A DNA stretch of 64,000 nt. It comes from an uncultured Chitinophaga sp. GTDB taxonomy: Bacteria > Bacteroidota > Bacteroidia > Chitinophagales > Chitinophagaceae. Shown piece after piece: positions 24,462 to 33,388 of this stretch. Below the pieces are notes generated by a model, which saw only the letters and a program-made list of their open reading frames with translations, ran no database searches and had not been told where the DNA came from. Location: the NCBI RefSeq assembly GCF_902168175.1, contig NZ_CABHOU010000095.1, positions 434,001 to 498,000 of the forward strand. Direction: 5' to 3'. Position numbers and translations under genes: made by a program. The number at the start of each line of letters is the position of its first letter. Position 1 is the first letter of the stretch.

Positions 24462-26210
24462 ATGTATAGATCGCACACTTGCGGAGAATTGCGCATGGAG
24501 CATGTTGGTCAGCAGGTTACGCTGGCCGGCTGGGTACAGACTTTAAGGAAATTTGGCAGTATTACGTTTGTCGATCTGCGCGACCGGTACGGCATCACGC
24601 AATTGTTGCTGGACGAAAATCTGAGCCAGCAGTTGGATAACCAGCCGCTTGGCCGTGAGTTTGTGATACAGGTGAAAGGTACTGTTACCGAACGTACCGC
24701 TAAAAACAAGAATATCCCTACCGGCGAAATAGAAATTACCGCTACGGAATATACCATCCTGAACGGCGCTAAAACGCCTCCCTTCACTATACAGGACGAT
24801 ACCGACGGTGGCGATGAGCTGCGCATGAAGTACCGTTACCTCGACCTTCGCCGTAATGCGGTGAAGCAAAACCTGGAACTGCGCTACCGCGTTAACCGCG
24901 CTGCCCGCAACTTCCTCGACAGCAGAGGTTTTATGGATATTGAAACGCCTTTCCTCATTAAATCGACCCCGGAAGGTGCCCGCGACTTCGTGGTGCCCAG
25001 CCGTATGAACGATAACCAGTTCTACGCCCTGCCACAATCGCCCCAAACCTTTAAGCAGCTCCTGATGGTGAGCGGTTACGACCGTTACTACCAGGTAGTG
25101 AAGTGCTTCCGCGATGAGGACTTACGCGCCGACCGCCAGCCGGAGTTTACGCAGATCGACTGTGAAATGAGCTTCGTGGAGCAGGAAGACATCCTCAACA
25201 CCTTTGAGGGTATGACCAAATATATCTTTAAAGAGATCAAAGGCATTGAAATAAACGAGGCCTTCCCACGTATGACCTGGGAAGATGCCATGAAATACTA
25301 CGGTAACGACAAACCTGATATCCGTTTCGAAATGAAACTGGTCGACTTTACAACTGCTGCCCAGGGCAACGGTTTTAAAGTGTTTGACGATGCCGAACTG
25401 GTAGTAGCGATCACCGCCAAAGGCTGCGCCGAGTACACCCGTAAACAACTCGACGAATTGACTGACTGGGTAAAACGCCCCCAGATCGGTATGAGCGGCC
25501 TCATTTACATCCGTTACGGTGCCGATGGGTCGCTGAAAAGCTCTGTAGATAAGTTTTTCGATGAAACTAAACTGAAAGGTTTTGTAGAACTGGCGAAGGC
25601 AGAACCGGGCGATCTGATCCTGGTACTGGCTGGTAGAGAAGAACGTACCCGTAAAGCCATGAGCGAATTGCGCCTCGAAATGGGCGAGCGTCTGGGCCTG
25701 CGTGATAAAACGGTGTTTGCCCCACTGTGGGTGATCGACTTCCCGCTGTTTGAGTACGCGGAGGAAGAGAACCGTTGGGTAGCACGTCACCATCCGTTTA
25801 CTTCGCCCAAACCGGAGCATATTGAATGGATGAACGATCTGAGCAAATATGCGGACATTAAGGCCAATGCCTACGACATCGTACTGAATGGTACCGAGAT
25901 CGGCGGCGGTTCTATCCGTATTTTCCAGCGCGATTTGCAGGAAAAGATGTTTGCCGCACTGGGTATGAGCCCTGAAGAAGCCAATCACAAATTTGGCTTC
26001 CTGCTGGGTGCATTCGAGTATGGCGCGCCTCCGCATGGTGGTATCGCCTTCGGTTTCGACCGCCTTTGCTCCCTGCTGGGTGGCAGCGAAAGCATCCGCG
26101 ACTTCATCGCCTTCCCGAAAAACAACTCCGGCCGCGATGTAATGCTGGACGCTCCGAGCGAAATAGACCAGGTACAGCTCGATGAGCTGAAGCTGGTGCT
26201 CAAAAAGTAG
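24462..26210 (+). CDS. aspS: Aspartate--tRNA ligase (bacterial type)
   Basis: A 582-residue class II synthetase that charges tRNA(Asp). The N-terminal OB fold binds the anticodon (VTLAGWVQTLRKFGSITFVDLRDRYG, about 18-43). Class II motif 2 is CFRDEDLRADRQPEFTQID (about 218-236) and motif 3 is GGIAFGFDRL near 526. A GAD insertion of the bacterial type lies at about 290-410. The length is typical (about 585). Whether it is discriminating cannot be told from what I checked. A terminator follows directly. Confidence 0.97.
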   Translation: MYRSHTCGELRMEHVGQQVTLAGWVQTLRKFGSITFVDLRDRYGITQLLLDENLSQQLDNQPLGREFVIQVKGTVTERTAKNKNIPTGEIEITATEYTILNGAKTPPFTIQDDTDGGDELRMKYRYLDLRRNAVKQNLELRYRVNRAARNFLDSRGFMDIETPFLIKSTPEGARDFVVPSRMNDNQFYALPQSPQTFKQLLMVSGYDRYYQVVKCFRDEDLRADRQPEFTQIDCEMSFVEQEDILNTFEGMTKYIFKEIKGIEINEAFPRMTWEDAMKYYGNDKPDIRFEMKLVDFTTAAQGNGFKVFDDAELVVAITAKGCAEYTRKQLDELTDWVKRPQIGMSGLIYIRYGADGSLKSSVDKFFDETKLKGFVELAKAEPGDLILVLAGREERTRKAMSELRLEMGERLGLRDKTVFAPLWVIDFPLFEYAEEENRWVARHHPFTSPKPEHIEWMNDLSKYADIKANAYDIVLNGTEIGGGSIRIFQRDLQEKMFAALGMSPEEANHKFGFLLGAFEYGAPPHGGIAFGFDRLCSLLGGSESIRDFIAFPKNNSGRDVMLDAPSEIDQVQLDELKLVLKK

Positions 26211-26234
26211 AAAATGGTAGTAAGTACATAAAAC

Positions 26235-26263
26235 GCGGGTTCCGAAAGGGCCCGCTTTTTTTT
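26235..26263 (+). terminator. Terminator of aspS
   Basis: The stem GCGGGTTC / GGGCCCGC (two wobbles) is followed by a run of eight or more T. Confidence 0.8.
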
Positions 26264-26287
26264 GTCCCAAACAGTGGGATCTCTATT

Positions 26288-26313
26288 AAGCCTCCGTTGC
26301 GTCGCACTTTTCA
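26288..26313 (-). repeat. Dispersed repeat, copy R5
   Basis: On the minus strand it reads GTTGAAAAGTGCGACGCAAC, then GGAGGC. It is inverted relative to R6 at 26734-26761 and shares with R6 the GCGACGC variant that no other copy has. Confidence 0.85.
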
Positions 26314-26374
26314 ACGGCAAACCGCTGGCCGGGCAGGAGTTTATTAGTCGTTCACTTACTGTCGCAATCACACC

Positions 26375-26451
26375 CGTGTGCCTGAAACGTGTCTTACCGT
26401 CCGCTCACCCTCCGCTTATCCTCCGCTTCACCATACACTCACCATACTTCC
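26375..26451 (+). repeat. 11-bp tandem array B1 (unit about TCCTCCGCTTC)
   Basis: Seven consecutive 11-base units, starting at 26375, 26386, 26397, 26408, 26419, 26430 and 26441. The clearest are CCCTCCGCTTA, TCCTCCGCTTC, ACCATACACTC and ACCATACTTCC. In phase, ATCCTCCGCTT resembles ATCCTACACTT of array A. Confidence 0.8.
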
Positions 26452-26503
26452 AGGCTGCTTCTTTCAAGGATCTTTATACCTCTACCTGTATCTAAACCAT
26501 AGT

Positions 26504-26553
26504 TAACCCGTAGATAATCCGTATCTATATAGATACGGATTATCTACGGGTTA
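26504..26553. repeat. Perfect 50-bp palindrome
   Basis: The left arm 26504-26528 and right arm 26529-26553 are exact reverse complements with no spacer (centre CTATATAG). The symmetry breaks at the next base on each side. It could extrude a 25-bp-arm cruciform, or form a perfect hairpin in single-stranded form. The right arm runs directly into array B2. Confidence 0.95.
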
Positions 26554-26589
26554 TATACGGGTTATATACGGATCAAATACGGGTTAACT
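26535..26589 (+). repeat. 11-bp tandem array B2 (unit ACGGGTTATAT)
   Basis: Five exact-length units at 26535, 26546, 26557, 26568 and 26579: ACGGATTATCT, ACGGGTTATAT, ACGGGTTATAT, ACGGATCAAAT and ACGGGTTAACT. The first two overlap the right arm of the palindrome. Confidence 0.9.
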
Positions 26590-26733
26590 GACAAGTATGT
26601 GACAAAGATCTATAGGTTGTGCAGGATAGTTTCAAGGGTATCAGGTTCCCACTGATGGCCCAATGATGCTGAGCAGGGCATAGTGTATACACCGCCATAG
26701 GAGGTAAAAAGAGGGCTCAATACTGAACCCGCT

Positions 26734-26761
26734 GTTGAAGAGTGCGACGCAACGGCGGCCC
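26734..26761 (+). repeat. Dispersed repeat, copy R6
   Basis: Reads GTTGAAGAGTGCGACGCAAC, then GGCGGCCC on the plus strand. It pairs in inverted orientation with R5, with about 420 bp between. Confidence 0.85.
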
Positions 26762-26972
26762 GATAGAAATCCTAGAGCTGGGTTCCTTAAACTAGTAATG
26801 TGGAAAATTTGAAGGTTTTTAACATCGGGGTATAACCGGCTGTAACCCATTTATTTATGGCTGGAGCGAACAGGTGAAATTGTTAATTTATTGTACTTTT
26901 ATCGTATATATATGCATTCTTTCTGCAATTTGTCTTAATATTGCCCCTGGTAAAACCTAATTTGTCAACTTG

Positions 26973-27494
26973 ATGCGTCTTCGTAAACATATCAGAAGGA
27001 ACATACTCATCGGTGGGATTTGCATCTCCAGCATGTTTGCGCACGCGCAAACACGCACTGCAAAAACCTACCTGAAAGAGTATTCCCCGGTAGCGGTTTC
27101 CCTGATGCAGGAAACCGGGATACCGGCCAGTGTAATAATGGGGGTGGCTATGCTTGAATCGGGCATGGGTACCAGCCGTAACGCCAAACTGCTGAAGAAC
27201 CACTTTGGTATTGTTGGTAAAAACAACCTGGCCAAACGCGGTGAAACCTACAGGTCAAAGTACAAAGAGTATAAAACGCCCGAGGAATCGTATAAACATT
27301 TTGTTAAAGTTATTGCCAAAAAGAAGTGGTTTAGTAAGTTAAAAGGCACTACTGATGTGAGTGTTTGGCTCAGGAGTATGTCGCACTCCGGCTACTCCAG
27401 CGCCGGTGATCTATGGATTACGAGAGTATCGGCCATGATTAAACGCTACAAATTATATGAGCTGGATGATGAATTGAATTTGGCAAAAGAATAG
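26973..27494 (+). CDS. Exported glucosaminidase-domain protein (GH73-like)
   Basis: A 173-residue protein with an N-terminal basic stretch and signal-type segment (RLRKHIRRNILIGGICISSMFAHAQ). The rest is a single glucosaminidase domain: SVIMGVAMLESGMGTS (with the conserved catalytic-type glutamate), NHFGIVGK, YKEYKTPEESYKHF and GYSSAGDLWITRVSAMIKRY. Such enzymes cut the N-acetylglucosaminyl bond of peptidoglycan. There is no LysM or SH3 binding domain, so it is a minimal form. The ATG at 26973 follows an in-frame TTG at 26970, and the ATG is preferred. It lies 76 bp upstream of the SGNH-SGNH-MBOAT genes and may be co-transcribed with them. Confidence 0.88.
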   Translation: MRLRKHIRRNILIGGICISSMFAHAQTRTAKTYLKEYSPVAVSLMQETGIPASVIMGVAMLESGMGTSRNAKLLKNHFGIVGKNNLAKRGETYRSKYKEYKTPEESYKHFVKVIAKKKWFSKLKGTTDVSVWLRSMSHSGYSSAGDLWITRVSAMIKRYKLYELDDELNLAKE

Positions 27495-27570
27495 CTTTGC
27501 AGCGTAAACAATATCCATCACTGTAAACTCGTTTTGGATGGCGTCCACTACCTAAGATTATTCGTTGTTT

Positions 27571-28959
27571 ATGTCATCGTCTACCGGAAACAAGAATCCC
27601 TACCCGCTCTTTATTATCACCACTACGCTGGTATGCCTTATCGCTTTATCTTTTATAAGCGATAGTTTCTCCTTTAGCGGTCATACCTTTAAAAAGGTAG
27701 ATATACTGGCCGATCTGAAAGCACAACCTGCAGACTCCTCCGACTTTGAAGATCCTGAACTGCCCACTATATTAAAGCCTGCAGGCGACTCGGCTACTAT
27801 TGCCCGCGCTGCGGCTCCCCGCAATTACCTTACCTATGATGGTTTGGTAGATTACGGCATGCTGGTGCCCCGCGATTCCTCTGCCGGTATAGAATACTTC
27901 ATGACCGCCCTGCGTGAACTCAAAGCGGGTAAACGTAAAAAAGTACGTATTGCCTACTTCGGCGACTCTATGATCGAAGGCGACCTTATTACCCAGGACC
28001 TCCGCGACCTGTTGCAATCGCAGTTTGGCGGTAATGGTGTAGGCTTCGTACCCGCGACCTCGATAGTGGCTTCGTTCCGCGGCAGTATTGTCCACACTTT
28101 TTCTCCCAACTGGAAAGACTATCATTACAAAAACGATCCCCCTTCCAATATTATGCTCGGTTTATCGGGCCATACCTTTTACCCGTCGGGCTCCAGCTGG
28201 ATAAGGTACGCGCCGGTGAAACGCCCGCACCTCGACCATTTCGAAGAAGTGAGTATATTGTATGGTAAGGCCGCCGGCAACCTGGTGATCAACGATCATA
28301 CTTACCCGGTGCAGGGGTATGAAGACTTAAACGCTCTTACCCTGCATGCCGATACCACGCGCGAAGACCTTACACTGAGATTTAATGGCGATGAGCATTT
28401 GCCTGTATTTGGAGCAGCCTTCGAAAGCGGTGAAGGCATTTTCGTAGATAACTTCTCTTTCCGCGGCATCAGCGGCATCGAGCTGGCAAAACTGAGTCGC
28501 GGTATGTGGGAAGATGTGCAGCAGGTGCGTCCGTACGACCTGGTGGTATTGCATTATGGCGCCAACGTGTTGTGGAAGCCGGAGCTTACCAACTACGACT
28601 GGTACGAAAAACCCATGAGCAAGGTGGCCGATTCGCTGCGTAATATGTTGCCGCATACCTCCATATTAATGGTCGGTTGTGCCGATAAGTCGTATCGTAA
28701 AGGTGGCGAGTACATTACCGCCCCCGGTGTAAAAGCGTTGATGAAGTCGCAGCACAAAATAGCGAGCAAATATGGTTTCGCTTACTGGAACCTGTTTCAT
28801 GCGATGGGAGGCGAAGGTTCTATGACCCGTTGGGTAGAGAGTGATACGGCCATGGCCAATAAAGATTATACGCATTTCAACTTCCGCGGCGCATCCAAAG
28901 TAGGGGCGTTGCTATATAAAGCAATTATGGATGAATATCAGCTGGAAGAGCATCAGTAA
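27571..28959 (+). CDS. Membrane-anchored SGNH/GDSL-family protein (acyl-transfer operon, first gene)
   Basis: A 462-residue protein anchored by one N-terminal membrane segment (LFIITTTLVCLIALSFI, about 13-29), with the rest on the periplasmic side. The SGNH nucleophile motif is FGDSMIEGD with the serine at 133. The catalytic DxxH pair is D432/H435 (KDYTHFNFRG). Between them is an insertion of about 150 residues not found in simple esterases. Proteins like this, next to an MBOAT, act as O-acyltransferases (compare AlgX/AlgJ or PatB) or as esterases. Its stop overlaps the start of the next gene by 29 bases. The in-frame TTG at 27565 is less likely as a start than the ATG. Confidence 0.85.
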   Translation: MSSSTGNKNPYPLFIITTTLVCLIALSFISDSFSFSGHTFKKVDILADLKAQPADSSDFEDPELPTILKPAGDSATIARAAAPRNYLTYDGLVDYGMLVPRDSSAGIEYFMTALRELKAGKRKKVRIAYFGDSMIEGDLITQDLRDLLQSQFGGNGVGFVPATSIVASFRGSIVHTFSPNWKDYHYKNDPPSNIMLGLSGHTFYPSGSSWIRYAPVKRPHLDHFEEVSILYGKAAGNLVINDHTYPVQGYEDLNALTLHADTTREDLTLRFNGDEHLPVFGAAFESGEGIFVDNFSFRGISGIELAKLSRGMWEDVQQVRPYDLVVLHYGANVLWKPELTNYDWYEKPMSKVADSLRNMLPHTSILMVGCADKSYRKGGEYITAPGVKALMKSQHKIASKYGFAYWNLFHAMGGEGSMTRWVESDTAMANKDYTHFNFRGASKVGALLYKAIMDEYQLEEHQ

Positions 28960-30178
28960 AGTAGCCATTGCTATTGGTTTAATCATAGGAACAGTATCAG
29001 TAACAGCACAGACTAAAAAGAAGAAGAAAGCCCCCGTAGCAAAAAAGGTAACCACCGTAAAAGCGGTGCCGGTAACTAACCAGTTATTGAACGATACATG
29101 TTTGTATCCTTTTTTTGACCGGCTGGAGAACGGGGCGGCAGAGGTAACGGGCATACTGCACCTGGGCGATTCGCACCTGCAGGCCGGTTTTTTAACGGGT
29201 ACACTGGCGGCTAAGCTACAGGCGCAATTCGGTAACGCCGGCAGGGGATATGTGTTTCCCTACACCGAAGGCCGTACGAACGGTCCGGATGATTACCGCT
29301 GGGGCTCTAATACAAGCTGGAGTGCGGCAAGGGTAGTGGAGCGGACGAACATGTTTACAGGGCCTGGCGGTATAGTTTTGTATTCGCAGCAGCCCTCACC
29401 CGATTTGAGTTTTAGCTTCCGGAACAGTACGAATACTTTTACATCAGCCGAACTGTATTATGAAGGAGGAGATATACCAGGGATAGATAAAAAACAAGTA
29501 CAGGGGCCGGGAAGAAGTATTACGAGGGGAGAGCTGAAGTTCGATAATCCCGTAAGCAGTTTCAATGTACGCTGGTCGGGCCTGCCCGATACCCGGTTTT
29601 ACGGGGCGGTGTTGAAGAACGGGCAACCGGGGATACTTTACCATACAGTCGGCATTAACGGCGCCATGTTCTCGAACTACAGCAATGCCGGTAATACGCT
29701 GGAGCTGCAGGCCGAATGGTTTAATCCTCAGTTGGTGATTATATCGTTAGGTACCAATGAGGCCTTTGGTTACATGGCTGCCGCCCAGTTCCGCAACGAA
29801 ATGGACAGGGCGGTGCAGGAGTTGAGAGATAAGCTGCCGGAAGGTACCGCGTTCCTGCTTACCACACCACCCAGCGGTATGGGTAAGGCTATACGTACAC
29901 CCTACCGCAAAAAGGTGAACGGTAAGTATAAAACCTACTACCGCAGTAAGTTCAGAACAAATACACACGTAGCGGTCATTCGCGACGAGATTATAAAATA
30001 CTGTAAAGAGAACGGCCTGGCCTGCTGGGATTTTTACAACATCATGAAAGGAGATGCCCGCTTTAGCCGTGGCTGGAGCAGCGATCACCTTCATTTTAAC
30101 GCCACCGGTTATAATATGGAAGGGGCATTATTGTACGAGGCCATAGATAAGTCGTTTAAAAAATACCATAACCTTTAG
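28931..30178 (+). CDS. Exported SGNH/GDSL-family protein (acyl-transfer operon, second gene)
   Basis: A 415-residue protein with a signal peptide (MNISWKSISKVAIAIGLIIGTVSVTAQ) followed by a lysine-rich stretch. The nucleophile motif is HLGDSHLQAG with serine 81. The catalytic pair D385/H388 lies in SSDHLHFNATGY. It shares with the preceding protein the phrase pattern QFGNAGRGYVFP versus QFGGNGVGFVPA, so the two are probably old duplicates. The 29-base overlap with the first gene and 4-base gap to the MBOAT gene show one transcript with coupled translation. It likely transfers or removes acyl groups on an envelope polymer; donor and acceptor are unknown. Confidence 0.87.
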   Translation: MNISWKSISKVAIAIGLIIGTVSVTAQTKKKKKAPVAKKVTTVKAVPVTNQLLNDTCLYPFFDRLENGAAEVTGILHLGDSHLQAGFLTGTLAAKLQAQFGNAGRGYVFPYTEGRTNGPDDYRWGSNTSWSAARVVERTNMFTGPGGIVLYSQQPSPDLSFSFRNSTNTFTSAELYYEGGDIPGIDKKQVQGPGRSITRGELKFDNPVSSFNVRWSGLPDTRFYGAVLKNGQPGILYHTVGINGAMFSNYSNAGNTLELQAEWFNPQLVIISLGTNEAFGYMAAAQFRNEMDRAVQELRDKLPEGTAFLLTTPPSGMGKAIRTPYRKKVNGKYKTYYRSKFRTNTHVAVIRDEIIKYCKENGLACWDFYNIMKGDARFSRGWSSDHLHFNATGYNMEGALLYEAIDKSFKKYHNL

Positions 30179-30182
30179 AAAG

Positions 30183-31670
30183 ATGCTCACATTAGAGAAG
30201 CTGTTGTCGCAACTGATGTATAACCCCGAGGAACCGATATTATTTAACAGCGGTTTTTTTCTCTATTTCTTCGCAGCCTTCCTGCTGTGTTACCAGTTGG
30301 TTATTAACAACACACGCGGCAGGGTGTGGGTGTTTACGTTGTTCTCCCTTTATTTCTTTTATAAAGCCTGCGGGCATTATGTGGGGCTGGTATTACTGTC
30401 GGCCGTTATCGACTTTTATCTTTCCAATACTATCCATGCCACCGAAAATCAGCGTAAACGTAAGGCGCTGCTGGTGTTTAGTATCGTTATTAATATAGGT
30501 ATGCTGGTGTACTTCAAATACACCAATTTCTTTATCGGGGTGATGAACGATATCGGGGCCGGGCATTTTACGCCGCTGCACATCCTGCTGCCTATCGGGA
30601 TCTCTTTTTATACCTTCGAGAACCTGAGTTATACGATAGATGTGTACCGTAAAGAGATCAAACCCGTGACCAACTTCATGGATTACCTCTTCTTCCTGTC
30701 ATTTTTCCCTAAACTGATGATGGGGCCTATCGTGAGGGCGGCCGATTTTATCCCGCAGATCTACAAACCTTACCATGTGAATGCCGAAGACATGGGTAAG
30801 GGCATGTACCTGATACTTGGAGGACTGTTCAAGAAAGTAGTGATTTCCGATATTATCAACCAGAACTTTGTACAGTATATTTTCGACGACCCCGCACGCC
30901 GCACCGGTTTAGAATGCCTGTTAGGCGTTTATGGGTACGCCCTGGTGATTTACTGCGACTTTTCCGGGTACTCCGATATGGCGATAGGTATTGCACGTTG
31001 GGTAGGATTTAAGATCCCCGCCAACTTCGATACCCCTTATAAAAGCAGCAACATCACCGAATTCTGGCGCCGCTGGCACATCTCCTTATCGTCGTGGCTG
31101 CGCGATTACGTGTACATTCCATTAGGCGGTAACCGTAAAGGCAAGGTGCGGCAGTACATTAACCAGTTCCTCACCATGATTATCGGTGGCTTCTGGCATG
31201 GTGCCAGTTGGAACTTTATTTTATGGGGTGCCATGCACGGCTCACTGCTGGGGCTCGATAAATCCCGTATCAACTGGATGAAGGCCCGTGGCTGGGACCA
31301 GTGGACGGGTATGAAGAAGGGGATACTGAAGTTCCTGGGTATCCTGTTCACCTTCCATTTTGTATGCTTTTGCTGGGTATTTTTCCATGCAGAAACCTTT
31401 GAGGCCGCTACAGCATTGTTGCACCAGGTAGCGTACGACTTCCGGCCCGACCTGTTACCGACCGTACTGAACGCCTACCCGATCGTGTTTGGCCTGATGG
31501 CGCTTGGCTTCCTGCTTCACTTCCTGCCCAATATTACCTGGGAAAAGATAGAACTACGCCTGGCGGGCTTACCATTATGGGGAAGTGTAGCGATTATGGT
31601 AGCGTTTATCTGGCTGCTCATACAGGTGAAAACAGACGAGCCCATGCTACCTATTTACCTCCAGTTCTAA
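30183..31670 (+). CDS. MBOAT-family membrane O-acyltransferase (AlgI/PatA-like)
   Basis: A 495-residue polytopic membrane protein with about eleven hydrophobic segments. It carries the MBOAT core: HILLPIGISFYTFENLSYTIDVYR, FPKLMMGPIVRAADF, FWRRWHISLSSWLRDYVYIPLGG and the conserved histidine H339 in GGFWHGASWNFILWG. Family members pass acyl groups, usually acetyl, across the inner membrane for later attachment to alginate, peptidoglycan or other glycans. The two SGNH proteins just upstream would take the acyl group on the outside. The start is ATG at 30183, 4 bases after the preceding stop. Confidence 0.95.
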   Translation: MLTLEKLLSQLMYNPEEPILFNSGFFLYFFAAFLLCYQLVINNTRGRVWVFTLFSLYFFYKACGHYVGLVLLSAVIDFYLSNTIHATENQRKRKALLVFSIVINIGMLVYFKYTNFFIGVMNDIGAGHFTPLHILLPIGISFYTFENLSYTIDVYRKEIKPVTNFMDYLFFLSFFPKLMMGPIVRAADFIPQIYKPYHVNAEDMGKGMYLILGGLFKKVVISDIINQNFVQYIFDDPARRTGLECLLGVYGYALVIYCDFSGYSDMAIGIARWVGFKIPANFDTPYKSSNITEFWRRWHISLSSWLRDYVYIPLGGNRKGKVRQYINQFLTMIIGGFWHGASWNFILWGAMHGSLLGLDKSRINWMKARGWDQWTGMKKGILKFLGILFTFHFVCFCWVFFHAETFEAATALLHQVAYDFRPDLLPTVLNAYPIVFGLMALGFLLHFLPNITWEKIELRLAGLPLWGSVAIMVAFIWLLIQVKTDEPMLPIYLQF

Positions 31671-31801
31671 TATTAATTTTTATAAGAGAAATGCCTGTTC
31701 GGAGCAAATTGCCGATGGTAAAGCCTTTGCGCGGATAAAATTAAAATTAAAGACATAATAATATTTCTCTATGTATATGCGTAATCTTAATAATAAGTGA
31801 G

Positions 31802-31809
31802 TAAATTTG
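31802..31809 (+). promoter_or_regulatory. Bacteroidota -7 element TAAATTTG of fabF
   Basis: Matches TAnnTTTG with a leader of roughly 22 bases to the ATG at 31838. Confidence 0.5.
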
Positions 31810-31837
31810 CCGCTCTTAATTTATAGAAACAACAAAT

Positions 31838-33100
31838 ATGCGCACTGTTACACTGAGAAGAGTAGTGATTACCGGCCTGGGAGCGATAACGCCGCTTGGT
31901 AACGACGTTAATACATTCTGGAATAATCTGAAAGCCGGCAAAAGTGGCGCAGGACCTATTACCAGGTTTGATACTACACACTTCAAAACAAAATTCGCCT
32001 GTGAGCTGAAAGGGCTCAACATCGATGACTTTATCGAGAGGAAAGAGGCCCGTAAAATGGACCTTTTTACCCAGTACGCGATGGTAGTGGCGCACGAAGC
32101 CATGCAGAGCGCTAATGTGGACCTCGAGAAAATAGACCGTACTAAATTCGGTGTTATCTGGGCTTCCGGTAACGGTGGTATGCAAACCTTCGAAGACCAG
32201 ATCGTTGAGTTTGCGCAGGCAGACTTTGTTCCTAAATTCAATCCTTTCTTCATTCCAAGGCTTATTTCCGACATTGCTGCCGGACAGATAGCTATGAAAT
32301 ATGGCCTGATGGGTATTAACTACTGTACCATTTCGGCCTGCGCCTCTTCCAACAGTGCGTTGGTAGATGCGTTCAACTATGTTCGTATGGGTAAAGCCAA
32401 TATGATCATTGCCGGTGGTTCGGAAGCTCCGATCACCCGTGCAGGTATCGCTGGTTTTAATGCCCTCAAAGCCCTTTCTACCCGCAACGACGATCCCACT
32501 TCCGCTGCCCGTCCTTTTGACGTGGACCGTGATGGTTTTGTTATGGGCGAAGGTGCTGGTGCGCTTATCCTCGAGGATTACGATCACGCCATTGCCCGTG
32601 GTGCTACTATTTACGGAGAAATGGTAGGTGGCGCCATGACGGCCGACGCTTATCACCTTACCGCTACGCATCCTGAAGGTCTTGGTGCAAGACTGGGTAT
32701 GACCCAGGCGCTGGAAGATGGTGAGCTTACCCTCCAGGACGTTGATTACATCAACGCCCACGCTACCTCCACCCCGCTTGGCGACCTCAGCGAACTGAAA
32801 GCGATCCACACCCTGTTTGGCGATCATGTGTCAAAACTGAACGTGAGCGCTACCAAATCAATGACCGGTCACCTGCTGGGAGCCGCCGGTGCGATCGAAG
32901 CCATTGCCTGTCTTAAAGCAATTTCCGACAGCCTGGTCCCGCCCACCATCAATACTACCAACGTAGATCCTAACGTGCCGCAGGGCATTAACCTCACAGT
33001 TGGTAAAGCACAGGAGCGCGAAATCAACGTGGCGATGAGTAACACATTCGGTTTTGGTGGTCACAATGCCATCGCGGTATTTAAGAAGTTCGTTAAATAA
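31838..33100 (+). CDS. fabF: 3-oxoacyl-[acyl-carrier-protein] synthase II
   Basis: A 420-residue FabF that condenses malonyl-ACP with acyl-ACP in fatty acid elongation. The catalytic triad is C168 (ISACASSNS), H308 (NAHATSTPLGD) and H345 (MTGHLLGAAG). The start RRVVITGLGAITPLGND is typical. acpP, usually next to fabF in many bacteria, is not adjacent here. It could instead act in flexirubin-type polyene synthesis, but the sequence looks like the housekeeping enzyme. A strong terminator follows. Confidence 0.93.
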   Translation: MRTVTLRRVVITGLGAITPLGNDVNTFWNNLKAGKSGAGPITRFDTTHFKTKFACELKGLNIDDFIERKEARKMDLFTQYAMVVAHEAMQSANVDLEKIDRTKFGVIWASGNGGMQTFEDQIVEFAQADFVPKFNPFFIPRLISDIAAGQIAMKYGLMGINYCTISACASSNSALVDAFNYVRMGKANMIIAGGSEAPITRAGIAGFNALKALSTRNDDPTSAARPFDVDRDGFVMGEGAGALILEDYDHAIARGATIYGEMVGGAMTADAYHLTATHPEGLGARLGMTQALEDGELTLQDVDYINAHATSTPLGDLSELKAIHTLFGDHVSKLNVSATKSMTGHLLGAAGAIEAIACLKAISDSLVPPTINTTNVDPNVPQGINLTVGKAQEREINVAMSNTFGFGGHNAIAVFKKFVK

Positions 33101-33119
33101 AGTACTTAGTGTAATAATG

Positions 33120-33153
33120 AAGACCGGGCGATGTTAGCCCGGTCTTTTTTTTA
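33120..33153 (+). terminator. Terminator of fabF
   Basis: The perfect stem AAGACCGGGC / GCCCGGTCTT with a 7-base loop is followed by eight T. Confidence 0.9.
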
Positions 33154-33283
33154 CCCTGATCACTGTACCCGGATTTCTGATTTCTCCGGTATTATAGGCC
33201 GTTCCTCCTGTCATATTACCCTATTTTTAATATTAAAATCAAAAATATAACACGCCTCACACGCCCGGCAACTATAAGTTGCC

Positions 33284-33291
33284 TACTTTTG
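33284..33291 (+). promoter_or_regulatory. Bacteroidota -7 element TACTTTTG of the lipoprotein gene
   Basis: Matches TAnnTTTG. It lies about 97 bases upstream of the ATG at 33389, giving a long leader without other visible features. Confidence 0.45.
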
Positions 33292-33388
33292 TGAAACTAT
33301 TATCTGACAGATCCCCCTATTCCGTTAACTCATATCTTTTGAATCTCCACCATTTATTCGCATCATTTATTGCTTAACGCAATTTACT

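Larger units (their letters stand above)
26264..26960. other. Gene-free, repeat-rich 700-bp gap
   Basis: No credible gene is seen; the short open frames here have no domain. The gap contains an inverted pair of the dispersed repeat (R5 and R6), two separate 11-bp arrays (26375-26451 and 26535-26589), a perfect 50-bp palindrome (26504-26553) and a GTGTATACAC palindrome (26683-26692). Its organisation parallels the gap at 5413-6262. Confidence 0.85.
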
